Notes: generated by a model from the sequence alone, not told the origin. Shown: positions 16,990 through 25,819, numbered from the stretch's first letter. The stretch: DNA of 44,370 nt from Rhodoferax sp. (GCA_025351745.1 JANXVI010000341.1:1-44370), one strand, 5' to 3'. A program made the numbers and translations.

Positions 16990-17043
16990 ATGGGGCTGCA
17001 GCCCTCGTGAAACATACGTTTAAAGCTATTAAAACAATAGCGC
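16990..17043 (-). repeat. Dispersed intergenic repeat, copy 3 (ACGAGGGCT family, diverged)
   Basis: Read on the minus strand, GCTATTGTTTTAATAGC (hairpin) is followed by TTTCACGAGGGCTGCAGCC. The layout matches the other copies, but GGGCTAGA has become GGGCTGCA. It fills the gap between the TetR and CYTH genes. Confidence 0.65.
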
Positions 17044-17069
17044 ACCACACCACTGCATTCTTTGTATCC

Positions 17070-17639
17070 ATGGCACGCAATATCGAAATCAAAGCCCGCA
17101 TTGAAAGCGTGCAAGCGCTGCTGGCCAGGGTCGTGCCATGGGCCAGCGATGGTCCCATCTATCTGGTGCAAGACGACACCTTCTTCCCTTGTGCATTAGG
17201 CCGCCTGAAGCTGCGCTCCTTCCCCGATGGCAGCGGCGTCCTCATCTTCTACCGTCGCGCCAATGCCAAAGGCCCCAAGGAAAGTTTCTACGAAATCTCG
17301 CCAACCACGACACCCGATGCCTTGCGTGCCACGCTGACGCTCGCCTATGGCCAGTCGGGTCGGGTCCGCAAACACCGCACGCAGTTCACCATTGGCCGTA
17401 CACGTGTGCACCTGGACAGCGTCGAAGGCTTGGGTGATTTTTTAGAGTTGGAAGTCGTATTGGGCGACGACGACTCGCTGACCGACGGCGAGCAAGAAGC
17501 GCGGGCCGTGATGGACAAACTGGGCGTGCTCCCCTGGCAATGCGTTGAAGAGGCCTATGTAGACCTACTGGAACAGGCCGCAGCACAGGTGGCGCATGGA
17601 GAGCATGTCCCGCCACCGGCTTGCATGCAAGTCGCTTGA
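17070..17639 (+). CDS. CYTH-domain protein (class IV adenylate cyclase/thiamine-triphosphatase-like)
   Basis: 189 residues from the ATG at 17070. The N-terminus MARNIEIKARI carries the acidic/basic signature of the CYTH triphosphate-tunnel fold, followed by tunnel residues in GRLKLRSF, FYRR and HLDSVEGLGDFLELEV. CYTH enzymes act on triphosphate-containing substrates with a divalent metal; members include CyaB-like cyclases, thiamine triphosphatases and inorganic triphosphatases. The substrate cannot be predicted. It is convergent with and directly adjacent to the next gene. Confidence 0.85.
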   Translation: MARNIEIKARIESVQALLARVVPWASDGPIYLVQDDTFFPCALGRLKLRSFPDGSGVLIFYRRANAKGPKESFYEISPTTTPDALRATLTLAYGQSGRVRKHRTQFTIGRTRVHLDSVEGLGDFLELEVVLGDDDSLTDGEQEARAVMDKLGVLPWQCVEEAYVDLLEQAAAQVAHGEHVPPPACMQVA

Positions 17640-18023
17640 TCAGAGCATGCGATCCTTGGCCACAAAATACGTGCGCGCATACGCCACCAACTGCCCGTCG
17701 GTCGGGTGGTCTACGGTTTCCACACCGACGACCTTGGCCATCAGCGCCACGTCATGGTGCTGAATGTGCTTGATCAACTGGAGTTTGGCCTGGGCGGGGC
17801 CCACCACCAGTATCTCTTGCGCGCCAGCCAATGCTTCTACCACTGCGTGGTAGTAGTCCGGAGCTTCTGGCGCACGTCCGCCGCCAACTGAGCCACTGTG
17901 GGCGTGCAACTTGCGGTGGGGGTGGGCGGGGTGCACCACGGATTTTTCAACATCGTCCGGGGTAATATGCATGACATGGGCTTCTGAGTGGTCGATCCAG
18001 ACGACGGCGTGAAAATGGGACAA
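17640..18023 (-). CDS. 'Translational machinery protein' family (eRF1/Pelota-like domain)
   Basis: 127 residues, beginning MSHFHAVVWIDHSEAHV. The pattern HSEAHV ... HPHRKLHAHSG ... EILVVGPAQAK ... VVGVETVDHPTDGQLVAYAR is characteristic of a small Burkholderiales family usually named translational machinery protein, which resembles the third domain of eRF1/Pelota. The role is not established; members are sometimes stress-induced. It is rich in histidine. The stop codon directly abuts that of the CYTH gene. Confidence 0.75.
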   Translation of the reverse strand: MSHFHAVVWIDHSEAHVMHITPDDVEKSVVHPAHPHRKLHAHSGSVGGGRAPEAPDYYHAVVEALAGAQEILVVGPAQAKLQLIKHIQHHDVALMAKVVGVETVDHPTDGQLVAYARTYFVAKDRML

Positions 18024-18137
18024 GTTGCTCTCCTTAGTGGTGCGAATAACCGACTATTATGAGCCCCGCAGCGGCAAATGTATGTGCGCCAACCCCCACA
18101 CAGGGGAGGCGCACGGTGTTTATGCTATTTTCGTTGC

Positions 18138-19229
18138 ATGGTGCAAATACATTCAAAATACCAGCAATGCATGGTGTTCTCGGGCGGCGGCTTTCGCTTC
18201 GGTATTTACTTGGGTATGCATGCTGCCGCATGCGACGTGGGCAAGGCCCCCGACCTCTTGCTGGCCAGTTGCGGGGGCGCCATCGCCGCCGCAGTGATCC
18301 ACACACTGCCCGACCCCGCAGACCAAAAGACCTGGCTCGCATCGCCCGAGATGCACCGCTTCTGGAGCAGCATCGGGCCCGCGCCCGCCGCCACCATCCA
18401 CCGCACGCTGCTGGATGTGGCCCGTCGCGCCATCAACCGCAAGCCCGCGCCTCGCGTGCCCGATCTGTTTGGCAATTATCTGTTCACACTGCCCGCGCTG
18501 CCGCAGTTGCCATCGCCCTCGGCGCCGCACGGGCCCGATGTTGCACTGGTCGGAAGCAAGCTGTTGTACACCCCAGCCGATGCGGGGCACAGGCGCGGGC
18601 GGCGCAAGCTATTTGAGCAGACGGTGTTCTGCGGACCGCGTGCTGCGCAGTTGCTGCAGGGTGCGCGGGCGCCATTGGGGGCTGCCGAATGGGGCAACAG
18701 CGCCGTGGCACCGCAGGTGGTTACCGACACCACGATGCCGCTGCACCAAGCGGCACGCATCTCGGTCTCCGACATGTACTACTTCAGTTGCCACGCGCAT
18801 GCTGGGGCGCACTACATGGGCGGCGTCGTGGATTTATTCCCCATCGAAATGGCCCACCAGTTAGCCGACCGTGTGGTCATCGAATTTAAGGCCCCGTTTG
18901 ACCAAGCCATGTCGGTCCCCGCCTGGCGCGCCGTTCTCGGCACCGATGCCAATCAGCGCCTGCGGCAGGTTCACGCACAACATGCCGATGTGTGGATAGA
19001 CGCGTCCGACATCGAACAGGCCCTGGCCAAACCGTACCTCCGCAAGGTTTTGGCCTGGCGCGAAAACCGCGTTCGCCTGGAAGCACCGCCCAGCTATGGC
19101 GTATTTGTGCAGCACATGGAGGAGCACTGGGACTATGGCTATGCACGGGCGCGCGAAGCATTTGCGCGGAACGATCCGAGTGCGCAAAATGGCATGCGGC
19201 TGGTGAACCGGTACAACCGGGTGGGATGA
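18138..19229 (+). CDS. Patatin-like phospholipase family protein with a divergent active site
   Basis: 363 residues from the ATG at 18138; an in-frame ATG at 18171 and extra codons upstream are alternatives. The oxyanion-type glycine loop SGGGFRFGIYLG (residues 15-26) and a nucleophile-elbow-like LLASCGGA (S44) match the patatin fold. Two deviations stand out: the first glycine of GXSXG is leucine, and the expected DGG dyad reads MGG in HYMGGVVDLFP, leaving only the later Asp as a candidate. Activity as a lipid acyl hydrolase is therefore uncertain. It begins a tight run of four same-strand genes, with the next gene 12 bases downstream. Confidence 0.7.
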   Translation: MVQIHSKYQQCMVFSGGGFRFGIYLGMHAAACDVGKAPDLLLASCGGAIAAAVIHTLPDPADQKTWLASPEMHRFWSSIGPAPAATIHRTLLDVARRAINRKPAPRVPDLFGNYLFTLPALPQLPSPSAPHGPDVALVGSKLLYTPADAGHRRGRRKLFEQTVFCGPRAAQLLQGARAPLGAAEWGNSAVAPQVVTDTTMPLHQAARISVSDMYYFSCHAHAGAHYMGGVVDLFPIEMAHQLADRVVIEFKAPFDQAMSVPAWRAVLGTDANQRLRQVHAQHADVWIDASDIEQALAKPYLRKVLAWRENRVRLEAPPSYGVFVQHMEEHWDYGYARAREAFARNDPSAQNGMRLVNRYNRVG

Positions 19230-19241
19230 GGACTGACTGCA

Positions 19242-19832
19242 ATGCCTTCACAAGCCCATCACTACTTCATCACCCACCCCAATGTTGTGGTCAGCGACAC
19301 GGTACCGGTTCCCCAATGGCCGCTATCCGATCTCGGGCGGTCGCGAATGAAAGCAGCGTTGGGCCTGCCGTGGATCAGAGAGTTGACCGCCATCTATTGC
19401 AGTACCGAACAAAAGGCCATCGACGGCGCCCATATCCTGGGCGCCCACTTGCAACTACCCATCAAGGCCTTGCACGCACTGGGCGAAAACGACCGCTCAT
19501 CGACCGGCTTCCTGCCGCCACCTGAATTTGAAAAGGTCGCTGACACCTTCTTCGCGCAGCCGCTCCAATCCGTGCGTGGTTGGGAACGCGCTTGCGATGC
19601 GCAGGCGCGCATTGTTCAAGCAGTGAGCGACCTCGTTAACGCGGACACTTCCGGGGGATCGATTGCCATCGTGTCCCATGGAGCGGTGGGCGCCCTGTTG
19701 TATTGCCACCTCACCGGCCAAGACATCTCTCGCCGCTGGGACCAACCGGCTAATGGCGGGGGCAACTACTTCCGGTTTTCAATGTCTCCGCGTGACGCTT
19801 ATTCGCATTGGCAAGCCATTGATGTGCAATGA
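19242..19832 (+). CDS. Histidine phosphatase superfamily protein (branch 1), altered RHG motif
   Basis: 196 residues. The usual N-terminal RHG is replaced by THP (FITHPNVVV), keeping the phospho-accepting histidine H12. The second catalytic histidine lies in IAIVSHGAVGALL, and the middle has the SDLGRSRM and STEQKA blocks expected for the fold (normally SS..RA). Such proteins dephosphorylate small metabolites or proteins through a phosphohistidine. Its substrate is unknown; neighbours handling phosphoribosyl and nucleotide compounds hint at a nucleotide-related one. Confidence 0.8.
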   Translation: MPSQAHHYFITHPNVVVSDTVPVPQWPLSDLGRSRMKAALGLPWIRELTAIYCSTEQKAIDGAHILGAHLQLPIKALHALGENDRSSTGFLPPPEFEKVADTFFAQPLQSVRGWERACDAQARIVQAVSDLVNADTSGGSIAIVSHGAVGALLYCHLTGQDISRRWDQPANGGGNYFRFSMSPRDAYSHWQAIDVQ

Positions 19833-19857
19833 ATCTGCAAGCAGTAACATCCACGCC

Positions 19858-20376
19858 ATGCAACACAACCTAGCTGCCAGAATCCGCAAAAGTGCCCGTA
19901 TTTATGGGCTCTTCGTCCTGCGCTCGGGCCTCACCAGCGACACGTACTTTGACAAGTACCAATTCGAGTCCGACCCAATCCTGTTGCGCGCCATCGCCGA
20001 GGCCATGGCACCGCTGGTGCCACCGGGCACCGAAGTTTTGGCAGGTTTGGAAATGGGCGGCATCCCCATCGTCACCATGCTCAGCCAAGTCACAGGCATA
20101 CCCGCGGCCTTCATTCGCAAGGAGCCAAAAGACTATGGGACTTGCCAATACGCCGAAGGCGCGTCCTTGCAAGGCAAGCGTTTTGTCCTGATCGAAGATG
20201 TAGTTTCCAGTGGAGGTGCCATCATCGACGCGCTGGCCAAATTAAAGGTCGATGGCATGGTGCCTGAACTGGCACTGTGCGTCATCGACAGGCAAAGTGG
20301 GGGCGCAGAAGCTCTGCGGGCAGTAGGGTTGGGATTGAAGGCGGCATTTACTTTTGCAGAGATTGAGCGTGGTTAG
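19858..20376 (+). CDS. Orotate-phosphoribosyltransferase-like protein
   Basis: 172 residues from the ATG at 19858. The 13-residue PRPP-binding motif FVLIEDVVSSGGA (109-121) is intact. The start GLFVLRSGLTSDTYFDKYQF corresponds to the orotate-PRTase pattern of a short strand followed by SG-TS-YF-D, split here as RSGLTSDTYFDKYQF. The protein is somewhat shorter than housekeeping PyrE (about 210-220). It probably joins a base to PRPP, but the base is unknown. The gene lies 25 bases after the phosphatase gene and just before a NUDIX gene. Confidence 0.82.
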   Translation: MQHNLAARIRKSARIYGLFVLRSGLTSDTYFDKYQFESDPILLRAIAEAMAPLVPPGTEVLAGLEMGGIPIVTMLSQVTGIPAAFIRKEPKDYGTCQYAEGASLQGKRFVLIEDVVSSGGAIIDALAKLKVDGMVPELALCVIDRQSGGAEALRAVGLGLKAAFTFAEIERG

Positions 20377-20389
20377 CGTCGCGGGGGCG

Positions 20390-20959
20390 ATGACGCTCAC
20401 GGATGCCAACCTCCACAGACACCAGATCCGGCTCGAAATCGCCTCGATAACGCCTGGGGACGCGGTTGAAACACGCCACCGTACGGACGCCCTATCGTGG
20501 GTAGATTCCGGTGTTGAACTCATCCGCCAAGTCAAACCAGCAAAACCGCCCAAACACCTGGTGTCGTACTTCGCCGTCGTTAGCGACGATGGTCACCTTC
20601 TGCTAGTGGACCACAAAAACGCGCAACTGTGGTTGCCTGCAGGCGGACATGTGGAGCCGGGTGAGCATCCACGCGAAACGGTCCGCCGCGAACTATTGGA
20701 AGAGTTGGGCTTTGCTGCCGCGCACGACATCGGCCCGCCATGGATGATCACCTGCACCGAAACCGTGGGGCTGACCGCGGGACACACCGATGTATCTCTG
20801 TGGTACGTGGTGCACGCCCTTCGCACGCAAGCGCTGCGCTTCGATGCCGGTGAGTTCAACGCAGTTCGGTGGTTTGCATTCGCGGATGTTCCATGCGAGC
20901 GCAGTGACCCGCATATGAATCGCTTTATTGCGAAGCTTCAGCGCCAATCGATGGAATGA
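20390..20959 (+). CDS. NUDIX hydrolase
   Basis: 189 residues from the ATG at 20390. A GTG at 20369, overlapping the end of the PRTase gene, is an alternative start. The NUDIX box is perfect: G86-x5-E92-x7-R100-E101-L-x-E104-E105-x-G107-F. The enzyme should cleave a nucleoside diphosphate linked to another group (X), using Mg2+ or Mn2+ held by the box glutamates. It ends the four-gene run that starts with the patatin-like gene. Confidence 0.9.
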   Translation: MTLTDANLHRHQIRLEIASITPGDAVETRHRTDALSWVDSGVELIRQVKPAKPPKHLVSYFAVVSDDGHLLLVDHKNAQLWLPAGGHVEPGEHPRETVRRELLEELGFAAAHDIGPPWMITCTETVGLTAGHTDVSLWYVVHALRTQALRFDAGEFNAVRWFAFADVPCERSDPHMNRFIAKLQRQSME

Positions 20960-21057
20960 ATATCTATCGACCTACGCTCCAGCATGCAAAAAGAACCACT
21001 CCCACGGGGACCAGCAGATAAGAGACCGGAGGCGCGTGTTCGCCAGTCAGGCTTGAT

Positions 21058-21693
21058 TTACTTCTTAGGTGGCTTCATCGATGGTCCCGATGCGGGCACT
21101 GCCGGCGCGGGCGGCAAGCCCAGATGGGCGACGACGGATTGCTCCAGAGCCTTCACCTTGGGCGCGACCATGGCTTGCGTTTGCGCCACCAGTTTTTCGC
21201 CCAAGACCTTTTGAAAATCGCCACTCATTTGCGAGAACTTGCGGTTGACCGGTGACTCGATGATGCTGATGAGCTCTTTGAGCTCTGCTTCGGTGAACTT
21301 TTCTTCCAGCAGCGCGCCCACGGTAGATGGCGCCAGCTTCACGGCCTGTTGGCGGACCAGGGGGCCGACGTCTTCTACAAACTTTGAGAGGTCGGCCTGC
21401 ACCAGCTTGGCAGCGGCCTCGCGTTTGTCGGGTGGCACGCGGGTTTGCAAGGCCATGGCAGCCTGCTGCTGCAATAGCATGGCCGGGCGCTCGACTATGG
21501 CTTGCGCGGTCTGCTCGACAGCGCCTTTTTGCAAGGCAAGCACGCGAGCAACCAGTTCTTTCTTGGCGGGCGAAGATGGCGCGGCCGACGCCGACGCCGA
21601 TGCGGTCAGTGCTGCTGGCGGTGTGGCGGCGCTGGTTTGGGCTTGGACAAATCCGGATGCCAACAGCATGGCCAGAACGGTGAGTTTTTTCAT
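21058..21693 (-). CDS. Secreted DUF2059-like protein
   Basis: 211 residues. A signal peptide (MKKLTVLAMLLASGFVQAQ, cut near residue 18) is followed by an Ala/Ser/Pro-rich linker. A helical domain (45-190) with LISIIESPVNRKFSQM is the DUF2059 pattern, and the protein ends in a Pro/Lys tail. Periplasmic location is expected; the function of the family is not known. The gene stands alone, facing away from the CMD-family gene region and converging on the NUDIX gene. Confidence 0.75.
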   Translation of the reverse strand: MKKLTVLAMLLASGFVQAQTSAATPPAALTASASASAAPSSPAKKELVARVLALQKGAVEQTAQAIVERPAMLLQQQAAMALQTRVPPDKREAAAKLVQADLSKFVEDVGPLVRQQAVKLAPSTVGALLEEKFTEAELKELISIIESPVNRKFSQMSGDFQKVLGEKLVAQTQAMVAPKVKALEQSVVAHLGLPPAPAVPASGPSMKPPKK

Positions 21694-22175
21694 GTCAAAT
21701 ACTTAAGGTTGCTTGCGGTAAGAGCGCTAATGTAACGCCGACCCGCCTGCGCCGCGCCCCAGGGGGCTTACGGCCAGAGCGTTGTTGAGCGGCAGCCAGG
21801 GTCAGTGCGACGCGGGGCAGCACCCCCATAAATGCAGTGCCGCGCCTTGCCCACGGGTCAACACCAACGTGCCGAGATAGCTGAACATGGCCCCATTTGC
21901 ACGCGAATCCCTGGGTACGGTAAAGGGCCGGGTGCGCACCTGGTAGTCCCGCGTGGAGACCATTTCTCCAACGGTCTTGTCCACGTGATTGGTATCCAAC
22001 AGCTCCAGGCTGACCTGGATGACGCCAATGACGCCCTGGTCGAGCCTAGAGGCCGGTGCACTCTGCGCAATCGAAGACTCTGTTGGCGCGCCAGGTATTG
22101 CAAAGAGCACACTGACCTGTAGCGCGCGCAGGCTCACAATGGGCCGACGCGGTGTGACTACGCCGCCTGTGCCGC
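21694..22175. other. 482-base stretch without a confident gene; GC-rich repeat-like start
   Basis: Bases 21733-21825 look like another GC-rich Comamonadaceae intergenic element (GCCCCAGGGGGC ... GACGCGGGGCAGC). The minus strand is open from 22347 to 21802, overlapping the AhpD-like gene in another frame. Its last 120 codons (QVSLELLDT ... TRPFTVPRD) might be the remnant of a secreted protein, but no start, signal or family is recognisable. Confidence 0.35.
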
Positions 22176-22529
22176 TCACACGCCCGTTGCCGCCATGCTG
22201 TCCCAGGCGCTGATTGCTTCGGAACAGTACATCATCGCAGGGCCTCCGCCCATGTAGACGCAGACGTTGAGTGCCTCCTCCAACTCTGTTCGGGTGCACC
22301 CCAGCTTGAGTAAAGCCTTGACGTGAAACCCAATACACCCCGAACAATGCTGGGTGATGCCGATAGCCAATGCGATCAGTTCCTTGTGTTTGGAGCTTAC
22401 TGCGCCTTGCGCCATGGCCACACGCGCCAATTGGCCAAAGGCTTGCATAGCCTCGGGTTGATTTTTTCGAAGAGGCGCAAGGTTATGGTTGATGTCGTGC
22501 ACCAAGGTGCTGTGGTCAAAGTTGCTCAT
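22176..22529 (-). CDS. AhpD-like carboxymuconolactone decarboxylase-family protein
   Basis: 117 residues from the ATG at 22529; an ATG three codons upstream is possible. The redox motif C62-S-G-C65-I-G-F-H69 is the AhpD-type CxxC...H active site, set in an all-helical CMD domain (ELIALAIGITQHCSGCIGFH). Related proteins act as alkylhydroperoxidase-like disulfide reductases. Presence of both cysteines and the histidine favours a redox role over decarboxylation. The 127-base gap upstream of it holds only spacer before the P-type ATPase stop. Confidence 0.88.
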   Translation of the reverse strand: MSNFDHSTLVHDINHNLAPLRKNQPEAMQAFGQLARVAMAQGAVSSKHKELIALAIGITQHCSGCIGFHVKALLKLGCTRTELEEALNVCVYMGGGPAMMYCSEAISAWDSMAATGV

Positions 22530-22656
22530 GGATGGCAATACCTTCTTTCAAACCGAGACATTGCAAATGCAATGGTTGTTCGTGGGAGTGGAATCTCATC
22601 GCGATGCTAACCATGGCTGTGCATTCCCTGTATGACCTGGATCAAATTCACCGCAG

Positions 22657-25188
22657 TCACACAGCCACAAATCGCTTGACGCCCTCGAACCAGCCTAGAC
22701 ACAGAAGCACCGCCCCCAGCCCTGCCAACAACATCGCTGCAGGCGGCCGCTGAAAGGCAAACAGGGAAGCCACCGCTGGGATGGCCAGCACGCAAGCCAG
22801 CAGCGCCAGCGTGGCTACAGCGACCCAGAGGAAGGCATGGTTAGATCCAACCTGGCCTCGCACAAACGACGGACCCCAATGCCGGTTCACCACGATCAGT
22901 CCCAAGTTCGCCAGCACCATGACCGCAAAGGTCAATGCACGCGCCATGTCGTCAGATTGGGATGCGTTGCGCGACCACACAAATACCGCGACCAGAACCG
23001 CCAGCAGGCCCAACCCCTGCACCACCCCGCGCACCAACACGGCAGAGCCGAACAGGTGCGCGTCAGCTGGCCGGGGCGGGCACTGCATAGCATCGCCCTC
23101 TTCGGGCTCGGCTTCAAAAACCACGGTGCAAGTCGGATCGATGATAAGTTGCAAGAACAAAATATGCACGGGCATCAGCAATAAAGGCCAGCCCAGCATC
23201 ACCGGCAGCAAAGACAGCCCCATGATGGGTATGTGCACTGCCACCACAAACACGATCGCCTTGCGCAGATTGGCAAAAATACGGCGACCATAGCGTACGG
23301 CGGTGACCAGCGATGCAAAATCATCCTTGAGCAGCACCAGGTCTGCGGCCTGGCGTGCCACATCAGTACCACGCGCGCCCATGGCCACGCCGATGCTGGC
23401 CGCCTTGAGCGCGGGGGCATCATTGACACCATCGCCCGTCATGGCAACCACCTCGCCACATGCCTGGAACGCCTGGACCAGCCGCAGCTTTTGGTCGGGT
23501 TGCACGCGACAAAAGATGTTGGTGTCGGCCAACCGCACAGCCAGCGCTTCGTCCGTCAACGCGGCCAGCTGCGCACCGCTTAAGGTCTTGCCATTGGTGC
23601 TCAAGCCCGCTTGCCCGGCGATGGACAACGCCGTGGCCGAGTGGTCCCCCGTGACCATCACCACGCGTATGCCTGCTGCGTGGCATTGCGCTATAGCTGC
23701 GGGTACATCGGGGCGCACCGGGTCTTGTAGCGCTATCAAACCCAGGAACTCGAAATCAAAATCATGCTGCTTGTCGGGCAATGTCGGTGCAGCAAAGCGG
23801 GCGCGGGCCACGCCCAACACCCGCAGACCGTCCTTCGCCATAGCTGCTACTTGCTGCGCCACTTGGGCGAGCAACGCAGCGTCTGCGTGGCATAAATCAG
23901 CAATCGCTTCGGGCGCGCCTTTGGCTGCGATCAGACGGTCGCGCTGGTCGGGCGACTGCCACACGCGGGACATGGCGAGCATGGCCGGCGACAGCGGGTA
24001 GTCGTCCACCAGCGCCCAGTCGCTGTGCAAGTGTTCGGTGTTGGCCAACAGCGTTGCGCCCGCTTGGGCAATGGCCGTCTCCATGGGGTCGAAGGCCTGG
24101 CGGTGGCTGGCCAGCACGGCGAACTCCAGTACGTCATGAAGGGCGTCGGGAAAGGTCGTTGATGCTGGCGCGGCGTCTGTCGTGGCACTGTCGTAGTTTG
24201 CCGTTTGCGACCAGATGTGGCGCACCGCCATGCGGTTGGCGGTCAGCGTGCCCGTTTTGTCAACGCACAGCACGGTGGTGGCACCCAGCCGTTCGATAGC
24301 CGGCAGGTTGCGGGCTAACACGTTTTCACGTGCCAGCCGCCAGGCACCCAAGCCCAAAAAAAGCGTCAAGACCACCGGCAGCTCTTCGGGCACCACGGCC
24401 ATGGCGAAGGTCAACCCGGCCAGCACCCCTTGCAGCCAGTCACCCGAACGCAAACCATAAGCAACAGCCAAGCCAGCTGCCATCAACAGGCCCACCACCG
24501 CCACCCACTTGACCACCTTGCGCGTCTCTTTCTGTATGGGGGTGGCCTCTGCACCCAGCCCTTGGAGCGACTGGCCTATGCGCCCCAGCGCGCTGCGCTC
24601 GCCAGTGGCGATGACACGGCCTTGCGCCGTGCCCTGTGTGACCAATGTGCCGGAAAACACGCGGCACTCATCCCTCGTCGTTGGAGGTGACGCTGCACCC
24701 GGCGCCACGGCATTGGCCTGTTTTCCCACCGGCACGGATTCGCCCGTGAGCATGGATTCGTCGACCGTCAGATTGGCTGCTTGCAGCAACTCCAGATCGG
24801 CGGGCACGCGGTCGCCCTCGGCAATCAGCACCACGTCGTCGCACACCAGCTCGCGGCCCGGCACTTTACGCGGTTCGCCGTCACGCAACACCAGGGCCTG
24901 GGGGCTGGAGAGGTCGCGCAGGGCGTCCAGCGAGCGAGCGGTGCGGGTCGCCTGCACCAGCGAGATGCCCATCACCACGAACACAAACGCCAGCAACATC
25001 AGCGCTTCATCGAGCTTGCCCAGCAGCATGTATATGCCACCACAGGCCACCAGCAGCAGGAACATGGGCTCCAGAACCACATCGCGCAGCAGGCCCAACC
25101 AGCCACGCTGCTGCGAGGGCGGCAGCTCGTTGGGTCCGTCGCGCGCGAGTTGCGCAACCGCTTGGGTTTGGTTCAGGCCTGCAGGCAT
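22657..25188 (-). CDS. P2-like cation-transporting P-type ATPase, atypical ion site
   Basis: 843 residues. Order: short cation-ATPase N-terminal domain, helices 1-2, actuator domain with LTGES (148-151 region), TM4, phosphorylation site D310 in CVDKTGTLT, nucleotide domain, hinge TGDGVNDAPALK, and six C-terminal helices. The layout is that of Ca2+/Mg2+-type P2 pumps. The ion-binding residues differ from SERCA and PMA-type pumps: TM4 reads VVPEELPVVL instead of PEGLP, and TM6 reads LIIDPTCTVVFEAEP. The transported ion is therefore uncertain. The universal stress gene lies 21 bases upstream on the same strand, so the two are probably cotranscribed. Confidence 0.9.
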   Translation of the reverse strand: MPAGLNQTQAVAQLARDGPNELPPSQQRGWLGLLRDVVLEPMFLLLVACGGIYMLLGKLDEALMLLAFVFVVMGISLVQATRTARSLDALRDLSSPQALVLRDGEPRKVPGRELVCDDVVLIAEGDRVPADLELLQAANLTVDESMLTGESVPVGKQANAVAPGAASPPTTRDECRVFSGTLVTQGTAQGRVIATGERSALGRIGQSLQGLGAEATPIQKETRKVVKWVAVVGLLMAAGLAVAYGLRSGDWLQGVLAGLTFAMAVVPEELPVVLTLFLGLGAWRLARENVLARNLPAIERLGATTVLCVDKTGTLTANRMAVRHIWSQTANYDSATTDAAPASTTFPDALHDVLEFAVLASHRQAFDPMETAIAQAGATLLANTEHLHSDWALVDDYPLSPAMLAMSRVWQSPDQRDRLIAAKGAPEAIADLCHADAALLAQVAQQVAAMAKDGLRVLGVARARFAAPTLPDKQHDFDFEFLGLIALQDPVRPDVPAAIAQCHAAGIRVVMVTGDHSATALSIAGQAGLSTNGKTLSGAQLAALTDEALAVRLADTNIFCRVQPDQKLRLVQAFQACGEVVAMTGDGVNDAPALKAASIGVAMGARGTDVARQAADLVLLKDDFASLVTAVRYGRRIFANLRKAIVFVVAVHIPIMGLSLLPVMLGWPLLLMPVHILFLQLIIDPTCTVVFEAEPEEGDAMQCPPRPADAHLFGSAVLVRGVVQGLGLLAVLVAVFVWSRNASQSDDMARALTFAVMVLANLGLIVVNRHWGPSFVRGQVGSNHAFLWVAVATLALLACVLAIPAVASLFAFQRPPAAMLLAGLGAVLLCLGWFEGVKRFVAV

Positions 25189-25209
25189 TGGCGTTCGAGG
25201 CCTATCGGC

Positions 25210-25638
25210 TCACTTGACCAGAAGAACCGGCGTGGTGGACATGGCCAACACGCGCTGGGCTACAGAACCCAGCAGCATGTCGACCAGGGCACTGCGCCCT
25301 TTGGCACCCAGTATCAACAGGTCGAACTTGCCAGCCTTGGAACAGGCCACAATTTCTTGTGCAACATGGCCGGTGCGTATGTCCATGTTGTGCTTCAAGC
25401 CCGCGGTATCCAGTAGTTTTTGGGCAGGCTTGAGGTCCTTCTCGCTCAGTTCGCGCAGGTAGTCAGCCACTACTCCATGGCCCACATATTTTTGGGCATG
25501 GCGCAGCCCCGCATCGTCATGCACACTGACCAGCGTGACCGAATGGGGCGCAGCGGTCATTAAGCTCATCAACTTAATGCACTGCTTGACTGCGTGCAGC
25601 GCAGGCTTGGAACCGTCAACGGCGATGAGAATTTTCAT
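25210..25638 (-). CDS. Universal stress protein (UspA family, ATP-binding type)
   Basis: 142 residues; MKILIAVDGSKPAL is the usual start. The ATP-binding signature G-2x-G-9x-G(S) is present as GAKGRSALVDMLLGS, so it belongs to the ATP-binding MJ0577-like class. It is a single-domain cytoplasmic protein. It is the promoter-proximal gene ahead of the P-type ATPase, suggesting that the pump is produced under the same stress or energy-limitation signal. The 181-base gap to the divergent DMT gene must hold both promoters; no convincing boxes are seen there. Confidence 0.92.
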   Translation of the reverse strand: MKILIAVDGSKPALHAVKQCIKLMSLMTAAPHSVTLVSVHDDAGLRHAQKYVGHGVVADYLRELSEKDLKPAQKLLDTAGLKHNMDIRTGHVAQEIVACSKAGKFDLLILGAKGRSALVDMLLGSVAQRVLAMSTTPVLLVK

Positions 25639-25819
25639 AGGGGGCCAAGGTGGAACCGGTGTCTGCGCCGGTACACGTGGAATTTACCGAGAAACCTTCG
25701 TGCTGTCAGCAGGTTGGCGCATGTAATTTCCTTCGCGTTGCGCTGGATCAACCGAATCCGGGCACGCTGCGCAAGCACCAGAGCCGCATGTAGCCAGAAG
25801 CGTCACCTAAGATCGGGGC

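Noticed and set aside
21802-22347. A 181-codon minus-strand frame partly overlapping the AhpD-like gene
   Set aside because: The overlapping half is out of frame with a clear gene, and the rest has no family or start; kept only as a note on the gap.
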